From CAVZZV01 sp963779845 (lineage in GTDB: Bacteria > Bacteroidota > Bacteroidia > Bacteroidales > GCA-2748055), in the NCBI GenBank assembly GCA_963779845.1, contig CAVZZV010000005.1:806001-870000 (forward strand): a stretch of DNA of 64,000 nt. The letters run 5' to 3'. Within the stretch, counting starts at the first letter, position 1, and each line of letters opens with the position of its first letter. A model generated the notes under the pieces. The model had not been told where the DNA came from. It searched no databases and saw nothing but the letters and a program-made list of their open reading frames with translations. Shown here piece by piece: positions 54,228 through 63,781 of the stretch. Made by a program: the position numbers and the translations under genes.

Positions 54228-54273
54228 TTTTATTTCCAAAATGCATTATTTTTAATGCAAAATAGAAATAAAA
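54228..54273. terminator. AT-rich hairpin between convergent genes
   Basis: TTTTATTTC (54228-54236) pairs with GAAATAAAA (54265-54273), and an inner TGCATT/AATGCA stem is separated by a bulge. It ends the GlxA-type gene and the RND gene from opposite sides, so it may be a bidirectional terminator. Confidence 0.5.
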
Positions 54274-54307
54274 GATACTGATTAAATCTATTTCTAAAAT
54301 CTTGAAA

Positions 54308-57300
54308 CTAACTTTTTGTTGCTTCAATCTTTCCACCTTTTCCTTTAAATGACTGATACAGCACCGGTATCACAAACAATGAAAAGATCATCGACAAGCT
54401 CATTCCACCAATCATGGAAATAGCAAGCGGTTTTAGCATTTCGGCTCCTTCGCCAAAAGCAAATGCCAGCGGAATAAAACCAAAAATACTCGATAAAGTG
54501 GTCATTAAAATGGGCCGCAAACGAACCTCGCCGGCCATTAAAAGCGCCTGGGGAATGTTCGGGGCTTCTTTTAAATATTTTTCGGTGTAATCGATTAATA
54601 AAATTCCGTTGTTTACTACAACGCCGATAATCATAATCATTCCCATAAAAGCTGAAATATCGAGTGTGGTTCCTGTAAGCCAGAGAAAAAGGAATACGCC
54701 GCTGACCGAAAGTGAAGTGCCAATGAGAATAGCCAGTGCGGTACGGAAAGAATTAAACTCAAAAAGCAGAATGATAAAAATAATTAATGCTGCAAGGATT
54801 AAAATCATTAAAAGTTCCTGAAAAGCCCTCTGCTGGCTTTCGTATTGACCGCTTAGCTGAACCGTAACACCCGGCGGTAAGTGTTGATTGCGGAGAAGTT
54901 GCTGGATATCGGCGGCGGTGCTACCCAAATCGCGTCCGGAAATTTGCGCTTCAATATTCACCACCTGGCTCAGGTTTTCGTGCTCGATGTCGGTTTTTCC
55001 GGGTACTTTTTTTACGTCGGCAATTTCATTTAAGGTTACTGTCCGTTTTATTTCAGGAAAATAGAGTGGCAGCGCTTTTATTTCTTCAAAATGGGAAGCG
55101 TATTTTTCCGGATAACGCAACCTGACGGGAATCAGTTTTATCCCTTCCATTACGTTGGTTGTTACGCGGCCCCATAATGCCATGTAAATGGCATCGTTCA
55201 CCTGTTGCGGAGTCAGCCCATAACGCGCCACCACTTCCGGTTTTATGTGAATAGTAAGTTCAGGTTCGCCGGCTTCAAATCCTTTGTAAACATCCACTGC
55301 TCCTTCAATATTTTCAAGCGAATCGGCGATGTTTGCAGCCACCTGTTGAATGATTTCCAGATTTTTGCCGTACACTTTTATCACAATTGGCGCTATTTCA
55401 CCACTTAAATCGTTAAGCCTGTCGGGCAAAACCTGGAATATCTCAGGCGACAGATTGGGTTCCTTCTCTTCTATTAATTGGCGCAATTCGTCCATTATTT
55501 CAAACGCTGACCGCGTGCGGTCTTGTTTCAGGTTGATAACAAAATCACCATCGTTGGCATGGGTGCGCGGATGCGCCAGGCTACGTCCGGTACGCAGTGA
55601 ATAATCTTCCACTTCGGGAATGGAAGGAAGGTAGTCGGTAATGGTTTTCAGCATGGTTCGGGTGCCTTCCACCGAACTTCCCGGGGGTGCCAGGTAATCG
55701 AGCACGATTGTTCCTTCGTCCCATTGCGGAAGAAAACCACTGGGAATATTTTTAAAAAGAAAAACACTTCCTGCAAGGGTAACAGCAATTAATATATAAG
55801 CAACAAACGGTCTTTTCAATCCAAATTTTAAGGTTTTCTGGTGCGTTTGGATAATTTTTGCCATCATTTTTCCCGGTTTCCGTTTTTTGGTGGAAATAAA
55901 AGTGACAGCCACTGCGGGTGTGAGAAATACGGCCAGTAACATCGATGCTAAAATGGCGAGTGTTAATGTGAGCGCCAGCGCTTTAAAAAAAATTCCCGGA
56001 ACACCGGTTAAAAAAACCAGCGGAACAAGCACCACCAAGGTGGTTAATGTGGCGCTCAGCAGTGGTGCAATAATTTCGCTGGTGGCCTCCAAGACTGCCT
56101 GTTTTCGCGTTTTCCCCATTTCGAGGTGACGTTCAATATTCTCCACCACAACAATGGCATTGTCTACCAATATTCCGATTGCCGCAGCCAACCCACCAAG
56201 GCTCATCACGCTCAGGTTCATTCCGGTGAGTTTAATGAAAATAAATGATAGCAATACCGCTACCGGAATGATAATTACAGTGACCAGTGTAATGCGCAAC
56301 CGGCGAAGGAATACAAGTAAAATCAGCATGGTCAGCAATGCACCGATGAGAATGGAATCCCGCACACTGCTAATGGAAGATTGAATAAACCGGGTCATGT
56401 CATACCATTTGCTCATGTTCACATCGGCAGGTAAGGCAGGTTTTAGTTCATCCAGCTTTTCATCCACGGCATCCATAATAGCCACGGCATTGGTGCCGGG
56501 TTGTTTAATAATGGTAATTAAAACGGCCGGGTGCTGGTTGCTTTCTGTCGCAATAAAAGTTTCTTTTACAGTGGATACCACCTTTCCGACATCTTTTAAG
56601 CGGATGGGTGTTTCGCCCGGATTTCGGATAATGGTATTTTCAATTTCGCTCATCTTTTGATAACGGTTGTCGGCAATGTTCAGATATAGCTTATTGAATT
56701 CTTCCAAACGGCCTACATAATTGAGCGAGTTATTTTCGCGTATGGCCTGCTCCACTTCGTTGTAATCCATACGGTAAGCGGCCAGTTTATCGGCATCAAG
56801 TTCCACACGGAATTCGCGTTCTTTGCCGCCCATTACTTCTACATTATAAACGCCAGGAATAGCTGCAAGTTGCGGGCGAAGTGTATAAACTGCAAGGTCG
56901 CGCAGTTCCAGTAAATCCTGTTTGTCGGAGTAAAGACTGTAACCGGCAACCGGGTAGGTGCTTGTGGTAAACCGGCGCACTTCCAGTGTAACACCTGCCG
57001 GTAATTCGCTTTGAATTCCGCTCACCTGTGCCTGCACCAGCTGATATGCCTGAAACATATCGGCATTCCACTGAAAATCGATGTTGATTTCTGCCGAACC
57101 TCGGCTGATGGATGAACGCACGCGTTGAACCCCTTCCACCATCATCACCGCCTCTTCAATCGGTTTGGCCACTTCCATTTCCATCTCTTTGATTGGGGTG
57201 AGACCGTAATCGACCATCACCGCAATGCGAGGGAAAGTGGCATCGGGAAATACACCCTGCGGAATTTTATTCACCAGGTAAAAACCTGTTGCCGAAAGGA

Positions 57301-57361
57301 AAAAAAATATAAATATCAGTGCCCGACGATTATTTACGCTAAACGATGCGAGTTTGTTCAT
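54308..57361 (-). CDS. RND efflux pump, inner-membrane subunit
   Basis: This 1017-residue protein has the RND layout: one N-terminal transmembrane helix, a large periplasmic domain, six helices, a second domain and five helices. The TM4 charge region GGLAAAIGILVDNAIVVVENI is present. It resembles the CzcA/MdtC type; the substrate cannot be read from the sequence. It overlaps the adaptor gene by four bases (ATGA). Confidence 0.93.
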   Translation of the reverse strand: MNKLASFSVNNRRALIFIFFFLSATGFYLVNKIPQGVFPDATFPRIAVMVDYGLTPIKEMEMEVAKPIEEAVMMVEGVQRVRSSISRGSAEINIDFQWNADMFQAYQLVQAQVSGIQSELPAGVTLEVRRFTTSTYPVAGYSLYSDKQDLLELRDLAVYTLRPQLAAIPGVYNVEVMGGKEREFRVELDADKLAAYRMDYNEVEQAIRENNSLNYVGRLEEFNKLYLNIADNRYQKMSEIENTIIRNPGETPIRLKDVGKVVSTVKETFIATESNQHPAVLITIIKQPGTNAVAIMDAVDEKLDELKPALPADVNMSKWYDMTRFIQSSISSVRDSILIGALLTMLILLVFLRRLRITLVTVIIIPVAVLLSFIFIKLTGMNLSVMSLGGLAAAIGILVDNAIVVVENIERHLEMGKTRKQAVLEATSEIIAPLLSATLTTLVVLVPLVFLTGVPGIFFKALALTLTLAILASMLLAVFLTPAVAVTFISTKKRKPGKMMAKIIQTHQKTLKFGLKRPFVAYILIAVTLAGSVFLFKNIPSGFLPQWDEGTIVLDYLAPPGSSVEGTRTMLKTITDYLPSIPEVEDYSLRTGRSLAHPRTHANDGDFVINLKQDRTRSAFEIMDELRQLIEEKEPNLSPEIFQVLPDRLNDLSGEIAPIVIKVYGKNLEIIQQVAANIADSLENIEGAVDVYKGFEAGEPELTIHIKPEVVARYGLTPQQVNDAIYMALWGRVTTNVMEGIKLIPVRLRYPEKYASHFEEIKALPLYFPEIKRTVTLNEIADVKKVPGKTDIEHENLSQVVNIEAQISGRDLGSTAADIQQLLRNQHLPPGVTVQLSGQYESQQRAFQELLMILILAALIIFIILLFEFNSFRTALAILIGTSLSVSGVFLFLWLTGTTLDISAFMGMIMIIGVVVNNGILLIDYTEKYLKEAPNIPQALLMAGEVRLRPILMTTLSSIFGFIPLAFAFGEGAEMLKPLAISMIGGMSLSMIFSLFVIPVLYQSFKGKGGKIEATKS

Positions 57362-58257
57362 TTTACAGATACTTCCATATTATCTTTTAATGAATAGGCT
57401 TTTTCAACTACTACCGACTGGTTTTCATTTACTCCGGATAAAATTTCCACCACTTCGTCCTTCAGGATTCCTACATTTACATTTTGCTTATGGGTTTTTC
57501 CCTCTTCAACGGTAAAAAGAAAATATTTTCCTTCTTCTTCCACCAGTGCATTTCGGGGAACTAAAAGGGCCTCTTTATGCACCGGAGTTGGAAAACTGAT
57601 TTTTACCCGCATTCCCGGTCGGTATTTCAACGTTGGATTTTCGAGTTTTAACCGCACCACCAGGCTTTGATTTTTCGAAACTTCTCCGGTAAAGGTTTCA
57701 ATCGGCAGGTGCAGAGGAGGAGTTGAAAAATTAATAAATTCAACCTTCAGCCGGCCGGCTTTCCGGGCTGTTTCCAGGTATTGAACCGGGACTTCCCCCT
57801 GCACATCCAGCGTTCGTAAATCGCCAATCTGTGCGATATGTCCGCCTTTTGAAACCACATCCCCGTTGTGGAGCAAAACATTGAGTACCATTCCGGAAAT
57901 GGGGCAAATAAGCGGGATACTTTTTTCCTGTTGATTCAGCAAGTATTTAAATTCATCCGAAATACTGTCCGCCGCCTGCAACAAAGCTTCGCGGCCTGCC
58001 GGAATAATTACGCCGGCCTGTTGCCCTTTTTTTACCTGGTCTCCTTTTAGCATTGAAAATTGGGTTAACCGCCCGTCGAATTGCGAGGAAAGCCAGCCCT
58101 CCTGCCGAAGTGCCAGTTCACCAAAAATGGAGATGGTATCCGTAATATCGCCACGGGAAACAGAAGCCGTTTTTACCTGTATTTTAACATCGGTTTTTGG
58201 CGAAGTATTTTGAGGCGCCGGCTGACATCCAACCAAATAAAGCAGGACAGACGCCAT
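57358..58257 (-). CDS. RND efflux adaptor (membrane-fusion protein), lipoprotein
   Basis: From ATG 58257 the protein has 299 residues and starts MASVLLYLVGC, with a lipobox cysteine at position 11. The upstream ATG at 58380 would add a stretch that is repeat-derived. The lipoyl-like hairpin and beta-barrel domains follow (GELALRQEGWLSSQFDGRL, SGMVLNVLLHNGDVVSKG). It links the RND pump to TolC. Confidence 0.85.
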   Translation of the reverse strand: MASVLLYLVGCQPAPQNTSPKTDVKIQVKTASVSRGDITDTISIFGELALRQEGWLSSQFDGRLTQFSMLKGDQVKKGQQAGVIIPAGREALLQAADSISDEFKYLLNQQEKSIPLICPISGMVLNVLLHNGDVVSKGGHIAQIGDLRTLDVQGEVPVQYLETARKAGRLKVEFINFSTPPLHLPIETFTGEVSKNQSLVVRLKLENPTLKYRPGMRVKISFPTPVHKEALLVPRNALVEEEGKYFLFTVEEGKTHKQNVNVGILKDEVVEILSGVNENQSVVVEKAYSLKDNMEVSVK

Positions 58258-58330
58258 ACCTATCAGCTTTAATTTATGGATTAAAAGACCGAAAACGGAA
58301 GACCGCAGATCAAAATATGTGACCATTTTT

Positions 58331-58354
58331 CCGAATTCCGGCTTCCGGCTTCCG
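58331..58354. repeat. short GGAAGCC tandem repeat
   Basis: On the minus strand the gap before the adaptor reads CGGAAGC twice and then CGGAATTCGG. This is a short degenerate tandem tract like the one at 9395. It makes the first 19 codons of the upstream alternative start look artificial. Confidence 0.5.
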
Positions 58355-58417
58355 ATTTTGTTTTTTCGAATCCAATTCATTTTTCTTGCCTCTGTTTTAT
58401 TATCAATCGATAAGCGT

Positions 58418-59704
58418 TTAGTGTAAAATATTCCTGATTTTTTCGGATTGCCCGGTCAGCAGCCAAAAAGTGACAATTGATTTCAAATATTGATTGCGCA
58501 CGGTGTTCATTTTTAATTGCGTTTCGGTGAGCGTTTGTTGTGCCGTTAAAAAATCGAGGTTGGTGGATAAGCCGGCTTTGTAATTGATTTCGGCCATTTT
58601 TGCCCCCTCCCTGTCAGTTTGAATTTTCTCCTGCTGAAAATCGATGATGTTATTGTACTGCCGGATTTGTTGCACAATCTGCCCAAACCGAATGGACAAA
58701 TCGCGTTCGGTATTTTCTTTCTGCTTCTGAATCGATTCCGCCTTAAAATCAATTTCCTGCAACTGGTAATCTTTCTTTTTCCAGGAATAAATGGGCATGG
58801 TTGCGCCGATGCCGAGCAAAACAAAGTTCCCGTCGCCTGTGGGGTCGCCATCGAAAGTGTATCCACTGAATGCCTGGACATGGGGCATGTAAGTTGCTGC
58901 AACATCTCTTTTCATCAACAATTCCTTTTCATATTCTTTTTGAATTTTCATTGCCTGCGGGTGATTGTCCAGCCAACTTTCCGGCACCTGATTCACTACC
59001 TCCACCGAAGGTAGATTGTCGGCAACCGGAGCCAATGAAAAATTTACTACTTCCAGTCCCATCAACCTTGAAAGTGCATATTTCCCCTGGTTTAAGCTTA
59101 GTTCTTTCTGCATCAGTTCTTCTTTTACCGAATTTAATGAAGAACGTGTTTGCAGGATGTCGAGTTGCCTGATAGTGCCAGCTTTCCATAATACTGTCAG
59201 GATTTCAATGTGGGTGTTTAAATAGTCGAGGCGCGATTGCAGAATTCGCTGTTCCAGTTGGTTTTGCAATACATCGAGGTAAAGACCGGTAATCACGCCG
59301 GCAATTTCAAGCCGGTTTTGTTGTGCTACTGCTTCCTGTTGTTCCACTTGTTTTTGCTGAATGGCTGCGGTTTTTTTCCAGAAACGGCCCATGTCCCAAT
59401 CGGCAACCGCCTGCAAAAAATGCTGCCCAAATGTGTAAGGCGTAAGAAAAAGCCCGGTAAACTGTGTACTTGCCGATATTTGCGGATAATACGCAGCCTG
59501 TTCCTGATTTACCATCGCTTGTAACGATTGGCTTAACAAACTATCGGCTTGCAAACGGTAGCTGTTTTGAATGGCCTGTTGGATACATTCATCTAAACTG
59601 AAATTCTGCGATTGAGGAAGCTGGGCTTTACTAATTTGAGGCTGACTGAAAAATAACAGTAAGCATATTACCGGGAATGAAATCTTAAATGGCAAAACCT
59701 TCAT
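58418..59704 (-). CDS. TolC-family outer-membrane efflux protein
   Basis: From ATG 59704 the protein has 428 residues with a signal peptide ending near AQLPQS. An ATG at 59728 is possible. Repeated helical and strand segments such as SLDECIQQAIQNSYRLQADSL and NYKAGLSTNLDFLTAQQTLTE are typical. It forms the outer-membrane channel of the RND system directly downstream. Confidence 0.92.
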   Translation of the reverse strand: MKVLPFKISFPVICLLLFFSQPQISKAQLPQSQNFSLDECIQQAIQNSYRLQADSLLSQSLQAMVNQEQAAYYPQISASTQFTGLFLTPYTFGQHFLQAVADWDMGRFWKKTAAIQQKQVEQQEAVAQQNRLEIAGVITGLYLDVLQNQLEQRILQSRLDYLNTHIEILTVLWKAGTIRQLDILQTRSSLNSVKEELMQKELSLNQGKYALSRLMGLEVVNFSLAPVADNLPSVEVVNQVPESWLDNHPQAMKIQKEYEKELLMKRDVAATYMPHVQAFSGYTFDGDPTGDGNFVLLGIGATMPIYSWKKKDYQLQEIDFKAESIQKQKENTERDLSIRFGQIVQQIRQYNNIIDFQQEKIQTDREGAKMAEINYKAGLSTNLDFLTAQQTLTETQLKMNTVRNQYLKSIVTFWLLTGQSEKIRNILH

Positions 59705-59813
59705 TCGTTTAACAATTGAACAGTACAAGGAAAATTTGAACGAACCAAATTATGAAAAGATTCCGAAGTAAATCTCCTTTAGGTGAATTTCATGTTTGTT
59801 TGCAGCCAATATT

Positions 59814-60257
59814 TCAGTCGTTGTCTTCTTCTTCCGATTCCTTGTTCACAGTAATTTTACCATCTGCAGTAACCTGAAGTTCAAGTTCCTCTTTCCCATT
59901 TTCGATGCCCATTTCGTATCCTTGGAAATCGGGGGTTTCAATTTTTGAAACTTCTTCAATTTTGTAATCAGTGTATTTTTCGCTAACAGCATTTTTTACT
60001 ATTTCAGGTAAATCTTTTTTGTTAATTTCAACTTCTGTTTCCAGCCAGTTTCCGGCATTGTTAAAACAAGCTGAATTTTCTTTCCTGTCAACTTTAAATT
60101 CGGCTTCCCACTCGTTTTCTTCTTCCTGATCCCATTTTACCTTGGTAACATTGGGAAACATTTTTGCAAAATTCTCTGACACCGGTTTTGGAGGAGTCTG
60201 CGAGCAGGCAAATATAACAAAAACAAAATTCGCGATAATAACAATTGGTTTTTTCAT
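59814..60257 (-). CDS. PepSY-like lipoprotein
   Basis: This 147-residue protein has a lipoprotein signal ending at Cys18 (VFVIFACSQTPP). Two PepSY-like repeats follow, with VTKVKWDQEEENEWEAEF and YKIEEVSKIETPDFQGYEMGI. It ends in acidic residues. Small proteins like this often accompany TonB receptors and two-component genes in Bacteroidota; the ligand is unknown. Confidence 0.82.
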   Translation of the reverse strand: MKKPIVIIANFVFVIFACSQTPPKPVSENFAKMFPNVTKVKWDQEEENEWEAEFKVDRKENSACFNNAGNWLETEVEINKKDLPEIVKNAVSEKYTDYKIEEVSKIETPDFQGYEMGIENGKEELELQVTADGKITVNKESEEEDND

Positions 60258-60328
60258 GATTTCTAATTTTAAAATTCAACTAAAATTACAAACTGAATCT
60301 AAAGAAAATTTGAAGAAGTATTTCCGAA

Positions 60329-62827
60329 TTAAATACTGTCGTCAAATTTTAAATCTTCATGCTGTTTCGATGCATTGCCAAACCGGTAAACAAATCCGAA
60401 ATAAATGATTTGGGTTTCACGGCTGCGAACAGATTTTTTATACAGTTGTGAGGTGTCTATCAAACTTTCGCTTTTTAATGTATTCAACACATCGGATAGG
60501 GTTAAAATGAGGGAAGCTTTTTCTTTGAACAAGTCCTGTCGGATTCCAAGGTTGGAATAAAAAACCGGAGTATAGTGTCCCTGGGCAGTCAATCTTGCCG
60601 AGCGATGGTAGGCATAGATCTGGAGCAGGGTTGTGCGCGAGATATTCACATTGGCCCCTAATTTTGTATCGACCGAAAATGCCGATTTATTGGCCGAATA
60701 TCCCAGGTTCGATGCATCGATAATGTGATAATATCCGTTGCTGCTCAGATTTAATGTTAAAAATTTTCCTGCGTTTAAAGTGGCTATAAATTCAGCGCCT
60801 ATCGACTGATCTTGCGACAGGTTCTCGAATGATGTCAGCAGGACAGAGTCATTCACAAATTTTCTGATTTCGGTAAACGCATCATACCTGAAGCGATAAT
60901 AAACCGTGGGCTGAATGGTTAGCTTTTCCTTTTTTAGTTGATATCCAAATTCGATGGAATGGATTTGCTCTGGTTTTACCCGTGGATTACCCGCTTCCAT
61001 ATTACGGGGATCGCTGTACTCGGGAAAAGGGTTCATTTCATCGCTGTCGGGGCGGCGTACACGGTGACTGTAATTGAGTTGAATTTGTTGTTCGTCGTTG
61101 AATTCATAAGCCAAATGGAGCGTTGGGTACAGCCTGAAATAATTATTTGGAACAATAGAATCGAGCGTAATCAGGTTGGAAGTGATTAAAGCTTGTTCCG
61201 CACGCAAACCGGCCATAAAACTTAATTTTTCGAACGAATGCGCAAAAGTGGTATACAAGGCATGAATATTCTGATGAAAAACAAAATCATTTGTTATGTT
61301 GGTATCCGTTGTCCAGATATTATTGGCCGTGTTGAAATTTTCACCGAGGTAGGAAATATTATCTTTGAAAAATTCGCCCACATAACCTACTTCCAGTTCG
61401 GATTCTTCACCAACAGGCAATACATATTCCACATAAAGTTCCGTTTGCGGACCCCCTTTTTTTATGAGATTCCGGCTAATGTCTTCTCTTCCGGCAGGAA
61501 CGCCATACCTTTCCGTGTAATGGTTGTCTTCGGTTTCATCGTAACCCGTAACATTTAATTCAATTTGCAATTCCTTGTCTTCTTTGTCAAACTGATGTGT
61601 GAAGACTACACTGGATTCCCATTCCATTTCCGATTCTTCATTCAGGCGGAAAGTATGGTATTCGCTTGTAATCTCTCTTGCGGCATTTTTCCATGTTGAA
61701 AACGTATTTTGAGTTCTTTTCAAATGTTGAAAATCTGCGTTACCGCTAACTTCCAGTCTGTTGTGTTCGTTGAACTGATAATCGAATCCTATGTTTCCGA
61801 GGTGGGAAACCGGACTGCCTTCGGTACTTCCACTGCTTTCGTAATAATTAATGATATTCTGAAGCGAGTCGCGGTTAATCCTTGTATCGCTAAAAGTACC
61901 CGGATAATTGCTCCTGCGAAAACCGTAATTTCCGTAAATATTCATTTTACCAGTATTGTAATTGAGGGTTAAATTTGCATTGTACCGGCCCTGGTTTCCG
62001 GTATTGCCCATCAACGAACCATTAAATCCCCTCTTCTTATCTTTTTTTAGCACGATGTTAACAATCCCGCCTGTCCCGTCGGGTTTGTATTTTGCCGAAG
62101 GATTGGTTATTACCTCAATGCGTTCAATTGTGCTGGCTGGTATTTGTTGCAAGGCCATGGCGCTGTTGTGTTTTAAAAGCGCCGACGGACTGCCATTAAT
62201 AAAAAATGTAACGTTTGACGAACCGCGCAAACTAACGGTGCCATCCACATCAACGGTTACCGAGGGGATATTTTCCAAAATATCGCTTGCCGATCCGGTT
62301 TGGCCTAAAATATCATTCTCAACATGATAGGTTTTCCGGTCGATAGAGTTGCTCATGGTCGTTTGTTGTCGCATCACTGACACATCGTTCAGCATAATAT
62401 TTGCAGGCTGCAGGAAAATAGTATCCAATTTCAGCGATGTTTTTTCAGTAACGGAAAATAGTACAGAATCAGACTGATATCCGACCGAAGTTAGCTTGAT
62501 GTAATATTTTCCGGCTGAAATTGCTGCAATCATGAATTCCCCTTTTTCATTTGTAACAGCGCCTTTCACCAAATTACTGCCAGAAGCACGATACAGGCTT
62601 ATATTCACAAATTCAAGTGGTCGTTGAGAATCTTTTTCAATTACGCTTCCTGAAATTGTAGCCTTCACCTGGGGCTGGGCAAAAAGAGAGAATGAAAATA
62701 GGATGAAAAAGACTGTTCCCAATATCCATTTTAAAAGAATATTATCGAAAATAAATTTCAATTCAGCATTATCTTTTTTGTTTTGAACAGAATATAAAAA
62801 AGAATTGATGCTGCTTTTCATGCCCAT
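60329..62827 (-). CDS. TonB-linked outer-membrane beta-barrel family protein
   Basis: This 832-residue protein has a carboxypeptidase-regulatory-like domain near residues 55-140 (GSVIEKDSQRPLEFVNISLY). A plug domain follows (DILENIPSVTVDVDGTVSLRGSSNVTFFING, IERIEVITNPSAKYKPDGTGGIVNI). The rest is a C-terminal barrel of the OMP_b-brl_3 type. The signal segment begins 30 residues in (KWILGTVFFILFSFSLFA); ATG 62821 is equally possible. Substrate is unknown. It is part of a minus-strand block with the PAP2, PepSY and HK genes. Confidence 0.9.
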   Translation of the reverse strand: MGMKSSINSFLYSVQNKKDNAELKFIFDNILLKWILGTVFFILFSFSLFAQPQVKATISGSVIEKDSQRPLEFVNISLYRASGSNLVKGAVTNEKGEFMIAAISAGKYYIKLTSVGYQSDSVLFSVTEKTSLKLDTIFLQPANIMLNDVSVMRQQTTMSNSIDRKTYHVENDILGQTGSASDILENIPSVTVDVDGTVSLRGSSNVTFFINGSPSALLKHNSAMALQQIPASTIERIEVITNPSAKYKPDGTGGIVNIVLKKDKKRGFNGSLMGNTGNQGRYNANLTLNYNTGKMNIYGNYGFRRSNYPGTFSDTRINRDSLQNIINYYESSGSTEGSPVSHLGNIGFDYQFNEHNRLEVSGNADFQHLKRTQNTFSTWKNAAREITSEYHTFRLNEESEMEWESSVVFTHQFDKEDKELQIELNVTGYDETEDNHYTERYGVPAGREDISRNLIKKGGPQTELYVEYVLPVGEESELEVGYVGEFFKDNISYLGENFNTANNIWTTDTNITNDFVFHQNIHALYTTFAHSFEKLSFMAGLRAEQALITSNLITLDSIVPNNYFRLYPTLHLAYEFNDEQQIQLNYSHRVRRPDSDEMNPFPEYSDPRNMEAGNPRVKPEQIHSIEFGYQLKKEKLTIQPTVYYRFRYDAFTEIRKFVNDSVLLTSFENLSQDQSIGAEFIATLNAGKFLTLNLSSNGYYHIIDASNLGYSANKSAFSVDTKLGANVNISRTTLLQIYAYHRSARLTAQGHYTPVFYSNLGIRQDLFKEKASLILTLSDVLNTLKSESLIDTSQLYKKSVRSRETQIIYFGFVYRFGNASKQHEDLKFDDSI

Positions 62828-63010
62828 TTTTTCATTTTTGATTTGAAATAAAAATAGAAACCGAATCTAAAGGAAATTTGAAGATTTTGTTGAGGTCGGA
62901 TTAGAGACTTTTTTAACAGCACCAGGGAAATTGCATTAAAAGACCTCCCATGATTTTTTTCTGCTGGTTTGAAGCAAAACTTTATCATGATTGTTTCATA
63001 AAACCTAAAA

Positions 63011-63727
63011 TTAGAACCGAATATGCAACGCGAGCGCATTTGGAGTAATTAGTGGAGTAAATGTCAAATTTTTGTTTCTCTTATTAAATGGCTGCCAGTT
63101 TTTTAATGGTTCGAGATGATAAATTAGGTTTACGGTCAAAATACCAATTCCTGCGCCGGCCAAAACATCGGACAACCAATGTGCATCGTTAGTCATACGT
63201 AATGCTCCTGTAGCCACCGCAAAGGCATATCCACTCCAGGCTAAAAGTGGTTCGGTCTCTTTAAATTCGAGGTAAAGAACAGTAGCCCCAGTAAAAGCAT
63301 TTGCAGTGTGTCCGGATGGAAATGAAGTATTACCACCTCTTGGTCGTTCTATTTTAGTAATACGTTTGAAAAACTGGACAGATGATGAGGATATTAATTG
63401 CGAAATAGCCAGGTATTTCGTTTGATCCCAAACCGTATTTTTATGCTCAAAATTAAATGCATCGTAGAAATATAGTTGAACCATTGGAGCATACTGGAAA
63501 TAATCTTCGACATTAGTGTTGGTGCTGGGTGTTACATCATGAATATCATATTTGATTTCGCCTAAATTTAATAATGCCCCAGCAGTAATAAGCGAAATAG
63601 GTACAATGTTTTGTTTTAAGAAAGTTGATTTTACCGGCGCTGAACTTGTTATAGTATCTTTTGGTGTTGCATTCAAAAAAAGGGGGAATTGTACCAACCA
63701 AAAAAGAACTATTTTTATTTTCCACAT
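63011..63727 (-). CDS. PAP2-family phosphatase
   Basis: This 238-residue protein has the three PAP2 motifs: K121-x6-RP (128-129), PSGH at 137-140, and R177-x5-H183-x3-D187. It has an N-terminal signal or anchor and several hydrophobic segments. It likely removes phosphate from lipid pyrophosphates or lipid A on the periplasmic side. Its neighbours are a TonB-type barrel and a histidine kinase. Confidence 0.92.
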   Translation of the reverse strand: MWKIKIVLFWLVQFPLFLNATPKDTITSSAPVKSTFLKQNIVPISLITAGALLNLGEIKYDIHDVTPSTNTNVEDYFQYAPMVQLYFYDAFNFEHKNTVWDQTKYLAISQLISSSSVQFFKRITKIERPRGGNTSFPSGHTANAFTGATVLYLEFKETEPLLAWSGYAFAVATGALRMTNDAHWLSDVLAGAGIGILTVNLIYHLEPLKNWQPFNKRNKNLTFTPLITPNALALHIRF

Positions 63728-63781
63728 AGCCTGAAAACTTAGGTACGAAAATATTATTCAAAATCGAAAGAGATTTTGAAG

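Noticed and set aside
62818..63039. 73-residue minus-strand frame between the barrel and PAP2 genes
   Set aside because: It overlaps both neighbours and has no recognisable sequence.
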